A stretch of 64,000 nucleotides of DNA from Mactromeris polynyma. Taxonomy: Eukaryota > Mollusca > Bivalvia > Venerida > Mactridae. The stretch lies in assembly GCA_032209605.1 (NCBI GenBank), contig JASFXZ010000039.1, forward strand, positions 3,782,001-3,846,000, in the 5' to 3' direction. How positions within the stretch are numbered: position 1 is the stretch's first letter; every line of letters starts with the position of its first letter. The notes under the pieces were generated by a model. The model had not been told where the DNA came from, ran no database searches, and worked only from the letters and a program-made list of their open reading frames with translations. Below are positions 23,614-32,788 of this stretch, in pieces. Both the position numbers and the translations under genes were made by a program.

Positions 23614-25604
23614 TGCTGTGTTTACACTAGGCCACGATGTCTACGATCTCCACGATTTGAGAGAATCGTGATGAGCGTGAGGGAACGTGGTGGAATCATA
23701 ATGATCGTGAGGATCGTGACAGCATTTTTGACTGTCAACAATCTTGCCACGATTATGCTGATTTGACGACAAATCTTGAGAGAGCGTGATAGAACGTGGG
23801 AATCGTAGTAGAGCGTAAAAGACCTTAACAGACCTTAACCGACCGTAACAGAACTTGATGCGCCATCGTAGGGGATCTTGATGCACTTGGAAACACGATT
23901 CCTCCAAGGTTCAGTACGATGCCACCACGTCTCTATCACGCTCTATCACTCTCTACTACGATTTGTCAAGATACATTGAATAGCAAAAGTAATAACATCA
24001 CGCTGTGACACGTTCTGCTACGAACATCCCGATAGGCATACACGCTCTGGCACGCTCTGATAAGTTCCCGCGCGGTTCCCACGATGTTTATCCACGCTCT
24101 GCAAGCTTCATTACGTTTGCCACTTTGAACAAGAAAACACCTATAATTTTTGGAAACGTATATAATTGTTGTTAGATTTAAAATATGCCAGTCAAAAGAG
24201 GAAGGAAGGCCACTGTCAAGAGAGGCCAGGATGCTCCACCTCTTCCATCATGGCTTTCCTTGCATATGGTTTCATCAGGTACGGTCTCAGTCCAAATGCA
24301 TCATCACCAATAAAAAAATAAGGCATGTTTATATCTGGGTCACAATTGGTCAAAGGACATGGTGGTGGAATCCCAATGGTACCCTCCTCTAGGCATTCAA
24401 ACAGCTCTGTGTCCATGAATACATGTGCATCCGACATATGATCCATGCCACCAAATTCAATCCAGATGAATTTGTATTCAGCATCCATCAATGCCAGGAG
24501 TGGGATAGAAAAGAATCCCTTGTAGTTATGGTACAAGCTGCCTGAGTTTGCTGGTTTCTGGATAGCTACATGCTTTCCATCCAGAGCCCCTACTGCATGT
24601 GGCACATTCCATTGCTTCTCGATTTGGTCTGCTATGGCTTTCCATTTTTCAGAGGTGATAGGAGAGGAGACAACTTCATCTTTATATGCTTCGACAATGG
24701 CCCTACACACTTCTGGAACAATATGGCATAAGGACAAGCGACTACATCTGAAGGCATAGGATAGTGAAGGGTATTTATCACCAGTGGCCAGATGTCTGAG
24801 GACGAGGGCCAGCCGCAATCCAGGTCATAGGGGTTCTCGAAATCTGGTACCTTGCTTCTCTATAGCTGGTGTTATTCTTTCCAGGATCTCATCAAACAGA
24901 TCTGGAGGCATCCTTAAATAGTTGACGTAGGAGCTAACATCCTCACACCTGAGTTCTGTGTTGAGGAGTTGTGAATGGTGCCCCAACTGGTGCCTTCTGT
25001 CTACACTCAACCATGGTTTTACCCAACAGGTCCTCGGTTTTCTTCTCCTCTTTCCTCTCTGTTCTATCCTGCCCTGTTCTGTGTCTTGATGCTGTGTCTT
25101 TTTCTTTCGACAAACTATATATGCATAAATGAGAAATACCAATTCAGCGTCTTCTTTATCTCGTGGATTCATGGTTTGCCTTTGGTATTATCTTTGGAGA
25201 GAATGAGAGGGGGTAAATTACCCCTACCTCATTTTTATACCCAATCGTGCTGCAAGCGTGGAGATTTTGCTCAAATCGAGGCCATAAATCGCAGGAGATC
25301 TTAATAGAACTGCATGATCGTGAGAGATCTTAACATAACGTAACAGAACGTGACAGGACGTGATAGCATATCGTGACGATCGTAACAGAACTTAAGCGAA
25401 CGTAATGAAAATCGTGGCAGATCGTGACCAGAGTCGTGTTGGCTTCGTAACAAAACGTAACAGATCGTAACAAAACGTACTTAGAGCGCAGGAAAGCGTA
25501 ACAAAACGCAGAAACAGAAAAACTGAAACAATAAATCGTCGAGCTCCACGATTGTTTTGCATCGTGGACATCGTGGACATCGTGGTCTAAGTGTAAACGT
25601 AGCA
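23614..25604 (-). mobile_element. PIF/Harbinger DNA transposon, 1991 bp, both ends intact
   Basis: The left end TGCTGTGTTTACACT and the right end (read inward) TGCTACGTTTACACT continue into imperfect inverted repeats of about 43 bp (CCACGATGTC and beyond). TAA flanks both ends (23611-23613 and 25605-25607), the TWA-type 3-bp target duplication typical of the PIF/Harbinger superfamily. Several hundred bp inside each end are made of degenerate repeats of words such as GATCGTGA, CGTAACAGAACGT and CACGCTCT, probable subterminal transposase sites. The single gene inside is a damaged transposase on the minus strand. The Myb-like second ORF of many Harbingers is absent. Non-autonomous today, by inference. 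Confidence 0.9.
24216..25172 (-). pseudogene. Harbinger transposase (DDE_Tnp_4 type), interrupted and truncated
   Basis: The first part (25172-24825) has the N-terminal signature of PIF/Harbinger transposases: KPWLSVDRRHQLGHHSQLL, then YLRMPPDLFDEILERI. An in-frame TGA at 24827-24825 interrupts it in the conserved REPL...[15 protein letters not shown] stretch, and the same frame resumes at once to 24216. The second part contains catalytic motif 1 ([11 protein letters not shown]) and motif 2 ([18 protein letters not shown]). The C-terminal region with the third acidic residue (usually in a VENAFG-type motif) is missing; the frame stops soon after the second motif. One stop plus loss of the third catalytic residue means no active enzyme. 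Nuclear DNA transposition is the family role. Confidence 0.9.
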
Positions 25605-25607
25605 TAA

Positions 25608-26045
25608 GTTTTGAAAACATATATTTATTTTTGTAGCTCGATTTTATTATCTCTTCAGTAACAAAAACAACAACAGCAAAAACCATTGTAAAACTAAATT
25701 TAGTACATATTGTTATATGAACCTGTTGTATATACATTAAATATGTTACATTGTTTGAAGCACAAACTGTATCATACCTGCCAATTGATTTTTCATAATG
25801 ATTTTTCATACACACTCTAATTTGTTTTTTTCTTCGTAAAATTTAATATGGAATCGCAATCCCCAACAAGTAAAACAAACAACAACAACCTCAAAACCCC
25901 AAATTTAATCACCACCCAATAAACAAAATTTGTTACGCCATTACCTATACCATTAATATATGTTATTATGTTATTTTATGTACACATGTCATTACATTTG
26001 TAATCTGTGTGAAGTGTAAAAATAAAGAATTGTTCTGTTCTGTTC
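25608..26045. repeat. 3' tail of a non-LTR element
   Basis: Around 25990-26045 the sequence ends AATAAAGAATTG followed by (TTCTG)-type repeats (TGTTCTGTTCTGTTC). This is a typical LINE 3' terminus with a polyadenylation signal and short tandem tail. No ORF part is preserved before it. Confidence 0.45.
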
Positions 26046-26760
26046 TATAAACTCTTTAAACGCACTTTTGGTTTTGAACATTATCTAGTTAAAACACAAC
26101 CTGCATTCTTAAAATATACGATTAAATTCAGAACCAGAAATCACAAATTACCTGTTGAAGTAGGCAAGTGGAACAAAACACCGCTGAACCTTAGAACTTG
26201 TACATTATGTAATTCAAGTATAGGCGATGAATACCATTATTTGCTAGAATGTCCAGCAATAACAAATGAAAGGAAAAAGAGTATTAGATCAATATATCAT
26301 AGATTTCCAAAAATTTTGCATTTTGAATCTGTAATGAATACTAATAGCAATACCGTAGAATATAGAAAGTTGTGTATCTTTGTTAAATCTATTATCAAAA
26401 TATTTACATATATTTTGTTGATAACATTGTTGTTTTGTATAAAATTGTATCGAACAGGTTGAGATTATTTTTTGTATTACTCAAGAATATAATACACGTT
26501 ATATGACATCATAACTGTAACACTCCCGCCTACATCTTTATTCTTTATATTCTCCTCTCTCTCTCTCTCTCTCTCATATATGTATTGAATTGAACCTTTA
26601 GTATTAGAAATGTTACAGTAAATACTTAACTAACATTCTATCATTATGATTACCCTGTTATATGTATCTTTGTTATTAATTGTTTACCTCATTATGTCAT
26701 GTATTGCATGGAATGAGTGAAATAAACTGAATTGAATTGAATTGCAATAAATGATATGTA
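26046..26760 (+). pseudogene. Non-LTR retrotransposon 3' ORF fragment, copy 3
   Basis: Translated segments give FRTRNHKLPVEVGKW, then the zinc-knuckle CTLCNSSIGDEYHYLLECP. The same C-terminal module is seen in the copies at 21.4 and 22.7 kb. The open part continues to a stop at 26462. The 3' region includes a (CT)n run at about 26554-26575 and ends near 26718-26760 with AATAAACTGAATTGAATTG and a (TTGTA)-like tail. 5'-truncated and inactive. Confidence 0.75.
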
Positions 26761-27378
26761 TTGTATTGTATTGTATTTATACACGTACTCTTTCACGTGT
26801 CATCGTATGCTAATTAACAAGACACTTCCGCGCATGCTGTTAATTTTGCCTTCATTAGCACAGATTGTCTGTGGTCAATTAAAACACGACCAATACTTTT
26901 CAGATGCTTATCAGAACATTGTCGGATTTAAATGCCTATATCGTAAAAATGAAACCAATATACAGTGTATAAATTACAATAATCAACTTTCTGTGCATTT
27001 TTGAATATTTACATTACAGTTTTTAAATTGAAAGACATGTAGAATAGTACTTACGAAGCAATTCTTATTTTACTACTATTAAGTTTTGAATGACATATTT
27101 TTTTATCTGTGCGGGTAGGCATTTCTATTAACTCCCTTTAAATATAAAACAAAATTATGACATATTTCGCCATTTCATCGTTGCACGCTTTATTCCATAC
27201 AAGGCATGACGTTGTTTCTCGCACAGTGGGTTTATAACACAAAGTATTTTTTATTGAGGTAAAATTATGATATTAGAACAATTATCGATAAACGTAGAGT
27301 CGTCTGCAAAGCCTTCATCCAGTTTTCTCTTGAAGATAGAAGGGATCTGAAATAATAAAATTATTCTATCTTTATTAA
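26761..27378. other. Spacer, possible 5' region of the following gene
   Basis: Mostly AT-rich. An ATG at 27267 opens 27 codons (beginning MILEQLSINVESSAKPSSSF) before a stop at 27348. This could be a leader exon of the transposase-derived gene, but no suitable donor site follows, so I do not include it in the model. Confidence 0.35.
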
Positions 27379-27429
27379 CAGACTATTAATTATAGATACA
27401 TGAACTTGTAAACATGAAAAAAGTGTATT

Positions 27430-30400
27430 ACACACATGCAAGACATGGAGTCATTACCGCTGTCAGGACATAGACCGTACAGACCGAGATCATTGGCGAC
27501 ACAACATCAATCTTCCTTACATCTGTATAAGATGTCGTACCAACGACGACGGCAGCTTTGATTATTTGATGGCTCTTGACCGCATGAAAAGGGTATGAAA
27601 AACATAAAACAACGTGCTTTCCCGTAGATTTCTATGTATTTCCAACATTACTAAATCATGCAACTCGTGAAATTTTGTTAATTTAATTATTTTCAGGTCA
27701 CGCGATGCGTATGCTACGTAAATTATTCCAAGAGAGAGTATGTTATCTATATGAACTACTAATGAATGCGATTTTAAGTAACTTATTAGATATCAAACAA
27801 TATGCAGGCGCTGTATTTGAATCATTTATTAAATCATAAATAATAGATTTCGCCTAAAGTTGCAATAAGGGCGGTTTTCTCATGCGCTGGCTCAATTATT
27901 TTATTATCATGATTATTCGAATATTGCATTAAATAAAACTTATATCGATTTCTAGGCCTCAGAAAACGGTATGTCAAAGTTAATGAGATTGTTTTTTCAG
28001 TTCAGTGTCAACTTTGATTAACGGTGACGAAAGTAGTAGTGTGGAAATCAGATACAGGTGTTGTATAGATATGGTACTAAAAAGGGCTCAAATTATGCTA
28101 CATTCACAGTATAAACGACTTACCGTTCTTTGTCCAACAATTGAACAAGATTGTATCAACTGTGCACATACTGGCACAAATTCATCAATGCACATGTTCA
28201 TCGCCACATCACGACTACTTAATCTACCCATAAAAGTCTTCTACCCAGCAGTAAATGGTGCTAACAATTACAATTTCAACGTTATGAATACGCTACTCAG
28301 ACCACCATTCGCAGATACAGAAAATGGAACGTTGCACCTTATGTGGACAAGTCTGCGCATCCCTGATAGTTCACCAACACCCAATAACCCATGGAATTCA
28401 AACCACATTGTTTCAATGGTTGATAATGTAGCTAGAGCGCCAGTGCAAAATATGAGTACTTTCTTCATTCAGAAAGATAGTATGAAACCAGAAGAGCCGT
28501 TATCATTCGCCTCATCCAATAAATATCAATTCCTCCAAAAAGAAGTGATCGTTGTTGAGGTAGAAGAAAATACACCAGAACCCAAAACGAGAAAAGTCCA
28601 AAATAAAACAAAAAGTGAGATCTCTTCAAAAAACAAGAAGGCCAACATTTCAAAGCAGGGCGCGAACTTCAGTCCCGAGTCACCTCCTAAAGTCGGTAGT
28701 CACCCTATCAGGGATGCGGCGCCTTGCGCACCGGCTGACAACGCGAACTTCAGTCCCGAGTCACGTCCTAAAGTCGGTAGTCACCCTATCAGGGATGCGG
28801 CGCCTTGCGCACCGGCTGACAACGCGAACTTCAGTCCCGAGTCACGTCCTAAAGTCGGTAGTCACCCTATCAGGGATGCGGCGCCTTGCGCACCGGCTGA
28901 GAACGCGAACTTCAGTCCCGAGTCACGTCCTAAAGTCGGTAGTCACCCTATCAGGGATGCGGCGCCTTGCGCACCGGCTGAGAACGCGAACTTCAGTCCC
29001 GAGTCACGTCCTAAAGTCGGTAGTCACCCTATCAGGGATGCGGCGCCTTGCGCACCGGCTGACAACGCGAACTTCAGTCCCGAGTCACGTCCTAAAGTCG
29101 GTATAGTCACCCTATCAGGGATGCGGCGCCTTGCGCACCGGCTGACAACGCGAACTTCAGTCCCGAGTCACGTCCTAAAGTCGGTAGTCACCCTATCAGG
29201 GATGCGGCGCCTTGCGCACCGGCTGAGATCGCGAACTTCAGTCCCGAGTCTCTTCTTAAAGTCGGTAGTCACCCTATCAGGGATGCGGCGCCTTGCGCAC
29301 CGGCTGACAACGCGAACTTCAGTCCCGAGTCACGTCCTAAAGTCGGTAGTCACCCTATCAGGGATGCGGCGCCTTGCGCACCGGCTGAGAACGCGAACTT
29401 CAGTCCCGAGTCACGTCCTAAAGTCGGTAGTCACCCTATCAGGGATGCGGCGCCTTGCGCACCGGCTGAGAACGCGAACTTCAGTCCCGAGTCACGTCCT
29501 AAAGTCGGTAGTCACCCTATCAGGGATGCGGCGCCTTGCGCACCGGCTGAGATCGCGAACTTCAGTCCCGAGTCTCTTCTTAAAGTCGGTAGTCACCCTA
29601 TCAGGGATGCGGCGCCTTGCGCACCGGCTGACAACGCGAACTTCAGTCCCGAGTCACGTCCTAAAGTCGGTAGTCACCCTATCAGGGATGCGGCGCCTTG
29701 CGCACCGGCTGACAACGCGAACTTCAGTCCCGAGTCACGTCCTAAAGTCGGTAGTCACCCTATCAGGGATGCGGCGCCTTGCGCACCGGCTGACAACGCG
29801 AACTTCAGTCCCGAGTCACGTCCTAAAGTCGGTAGTCACCCTATCAGGGATGCGGCGCCTTGCGCACCGGCTGAGAACGCGAACTTCAGTCCCGAGTCAC
29901 GTCCTAAAGTCGGTAGTCACCCTATCAGGGATGCGGCGCCTTGCGCACCGGCTGAGATCGCGAACTTCAGTCCCGAGTTTCTTCTTAAAGTCGGTAGTCA
30001 CCCTATCAGGGATGCGGCGCCTTGCGCACCGGCTGAGAACGCGAACTTCAGTCCCGAGTCACGTCCTAAAGTCGGTAGTCACCCTATCAGGGATGCGGCG
30101 CCTTGCGCACCGGCCGAGAACGCGAACTTCATTCCCGAGTCACCTACTAAAGTCGGTAGTCACCCTATCAGGGATGCAGCGCCTTGTCCACCGGCTGAAA
30201 ACAAAACGCACAGTTTGGTGTACAGTGTCAAACACATTAAAGGACTGCAGTATCCTGTAATAACATTGTTTAATGAACATCAAATATTGGACCTTAAACG
30301 TTTCTATGGCACAGGGAGAACTGTTCTTGGAGTTGACAAAACTTATAACCTGGGAGATTTCTACGTAACGGCAACCGTATACAAAGACCTGTCTGTAGTA

Positions 30401-31220
30401 AGGCAAGATACGCGACAACATCCTATCACGTTTGGTCCAACATTCATTCATACCAACTCAAGTGCAAAAACATACAGTTCATTTTTTCACGATATCGCGG
30501 ATAACCTGACGCAGGATGAATTAAATAATTTAGTAATTAATACGAATAACTATTTAGAAGATCATGTAGGTTATCCAAAACAGGAAAGGCTACAGATAAC
30601 AGCTGCTATTTACGGCGAGGACGGCATGACATTCGCCAGAGACGCGGACACGTTTTGACTATAAATTAGAACGTTTGACAGAAAAAATACGCGCACTCGA
30701 CAAAAAAGTCGGTGAAACGAAATTCATGCCTTATTTTACTGATAGACTGTTAGCGCTATTGAAATCCTACGTTATCGAACCATGCAATAATGGCAAAGTC
30801 GAACGCAGTTGGAGGAATAACAACTGCGAGTCAGCAAACCATATTTTGAAATCGGCGGCAGGATAGAAACACTCGGACATTCCGAACTTTATACATTTAT
30901 TAGATGACATTGTAAATGGCGCATGTAATGAACGGTGTCGTGCTATCCGCGGTAGGGGAGATTACGAACTGCATAGTATGTTCTTGCACCATACCGTCGA
31001 CATAGACAAATGGTCAAATATGTCAGAGGACTGTCGGAAAAATAGAGAACAACATTTTTTATGTGATAAAGGAAAATCAAATCAAAACATCATAATATCT
31101 ACAAATGGCCTCCGAACTGTTTTAAGGACTCCCAATGCAGGAAAGAAACCAAACCAAGTGAAAAGAAAACGTGCTGAGAGATCACGAACACCGTCAGCAA
31201 AACGCGTGCTATTGGCGTAG
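27430..31220 (+). pseudogene. Transposase-derived gene: OTU/vertnin-like front, repeat linker, MULE-like rear
   Basis: Spliced exons can be read. Exon A ends at 27592 (AAAAGG|GTATGA) and contains CKTWSHYRC and YICIRC, a PHD-like cysteine/histidine set. Exon B is 27697-27737. Exon C starts at 28001. All junctions keep frame. Exon C begins with a region resembling the OTU/vertnin-like domain of molluscan transposon proteins (SSVEIRYRCCIDMVL; LHLMWTSLR; NSNHIVSMVD), but I do not see a catalytic GNC loop. An 81-bp array then encodes a linker. Next comes VLGVDKTYNLGDFYVTATVY, a MULE-type transposase motif, and NNCESANHILKSAA. Damage: a 2-bp insertion at about 29103, loss of the second catalytic block near 30538, a 1-bp shift near 30640, and TAG at 30864-30866. 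The rest continues to 31220; AATAAA lies near 31300. Start unresolved. Confidence 0.7.
28661..30200 (+). repeat. 81-bp minisatellite, 19 copies, in the transposase-like gene
   Basis: The start word CGCGAACTTCAG recurs every 81 bp from 28661 to 30121. The only exception is an 83-bp step after 29066. Units encode 27 residues containing NANFSPESRPKVGSHPIRD and DAAPCAPA. Units are almost identical, GC-rich and CpG-rich, unlike the AT-rich surroundings. Minor variants (GAGATCGCG with CTTCTTAAAG) appear at about 29226, 29550 and 29955. The 2-bp TA insertion at about 29103-29104 moves all later copies into another frame, which is also stop-free (VLKSVVTLSGMRRLAHRL). Confidence 0.95.
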
Positions 31221-31590
31221 CATACATATTGTATAGGACTGAATACACTCAGCTGCTTTTCTGATATTGGTCACTTTTTACACTATCATACATTTCAAAA
31301 TAAATACAGAGAATTATAAATTGACTATTGTTTTACTTTATTCTTATCCATGCCATAATCCTTTGAAATCCAAAATGCACACATCTTTGTACACAAAAAT
31401 CGACCAGTAAAGATCAAATTATAAAATGCAGAAAAATGAGATGACCAATTAGAAATGTGTTTGAGTGTATATTGTAATTAATTGTTATACATCCGCGCGA
31501 CGCGATCGAAACTGAAAAGGTGTCCATTGACCATGAATAGTTGAATTAATCTGCATATATTTAAAACTACGTTTAAATATTAATGTTATG

Positions 31591-31840
31591 CTTCATGTTC
31601 GGTATTTACGTTCATGTTCACGAACATGAATCAGCTCATTCGCATTTAAATTAGAACCTTTAAATTGCCTTAACATGTTTCTATGTAGGCCTAATGTATT
31701 TTCGGTCTAAATGTGTATTTTTATGTATATAATAGATTTTAATAATCAAAATAAATATTTTCTATAACAACAAAATTAATCACTCATATTCGGTATTTAC
31801 GTTCATGTTCACGAACATAAATCAGCTCATTCGCATATAT
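31591..31840. repeat. Direct repeats each carrying a 20-bp palindrome
   Basis: A segment of about 55 bp, containing TTCGGTATTTACGTTCATG and AATCAGCTCATTCGCAT, occurs at 31598-31650 and again at 31789-31840. Both hold TTCATGTTCACGAACATGAA or a one-base variant (an interrupted palindrome). The paired copies could be the ends of a small element or duplicated protein-binding sites downstream of the transposase-like gene. Confidence 0.6.
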
Positions 31841-32283
31841 ATTGCAGATGTTGACTTTGATTCGGATTTCGGTAAGGTAACGTAGCGATACCCGCCGTGT
31901 TTTAAACCTGGCCGAAAATCTATACACGCACCGGTAAGATTTGCGGGAAAAATCAAGATTGCGGTAAATATTGTTTTTTTCGATTGTCCGGTTTTAAGCC
32001 TTTATATAGATTGCTGGTTTATGGTCATGGCTTTAAGGCCCATATCGGGCACACGTTGCCCTTGATTTACCTCGCGAACACAGGCTTAGCCAGGAAACAG
32101 TCTAACAGTACAAAATCGAAGATAACAAACGTTTGAAATCTCATGATACATGTAGACAAAAGCCTCTTCATCCTTCGACATTATGGCCCTTTTATTATTT
32201 TGTTAAGACAGACTGTATCCTTATTTCTTAAAGTAATAATTGATATATTATAAGTGGAATGACCTACATGTATGAAGGAATAC

Positions 32284-32715
32284 CAGACATTTCACCCTCA
32301 ATCCTCATGTCATTTCCTCCCCAAGACGTTTCACCCCCAAGTCATTTCCTCCCAAGACGTTTCACCCCCAATTTTTAATAGACCCTAGACTTTTCACCCC
32401 CAATTTACATCATAATAATATTTGTGGGATTTTATTTTAAGTTGATGTTCATTTTAAAATTAAATTGTTGAGTAATAGTTTAAAAACCCTTTATCTTCAT
32501 GTTTAAAAACTATGTCCGTGATAACAGTGTGATTTAATAAACACCCTTTTACGTTGTAGTAATTAAATGATATTATTAACACCCTTTTACGTTGTAGTAA
32601 TTAAATGATATTATTAACACCCTTTAGACAGACAATTATTGAAAACTTGTCATCAGCTTGGACTATTCACCCCCAAAATGCCTTTGGAGGAAATGACTTG
32701 GGGGTGAAACGTCTG
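32284..32715. mobile_element. 432-bp foldback element upstream of MCM10
   Basis: The left end starts CAGACATTTCACCCTCA and the right end is the inverse of CAGACGTTTCACCCCCAAG; both continue into GTCATTTCCTCC. Additional partial copies of the same word (GACGTTTCACCCCCAA) lie next to the left end. The middle has a 38-bp tandem duplication (about 32542-32619, containing CCCTTTTACGTTGTAG). It ends only about 70 bp before the proposed MCM10 start codon. No clear target duplication. Confidence 0.7.
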
Positions 32716-32788
32716 ACAACCATTTGCTAGCATGCTAATCTTCTATTTATGTTTGTTATAGGTTGTTTGAAAGTCACTAGAGGATAAA

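Noticed and set aside
25330..25815. 161-codon minus-strand frame
   Set aside because: It covers the subterminal repeats and right end of the Harbinger element and extends beyond it; the translation is low in complexity and matches nothing.
26554..26575. (CT)n tract as a regulatory element
   Set aside because: It lies in the 3' region of a dead LINE copy; an ordinary microsatellite.
28615..29106. 163-codon frame with TRTSVPSHVLKSVV repeats
   Set aside because: This is the alternative frame of the 81-bp array; the NANFSPESRP frame connects both domains and is the original one.
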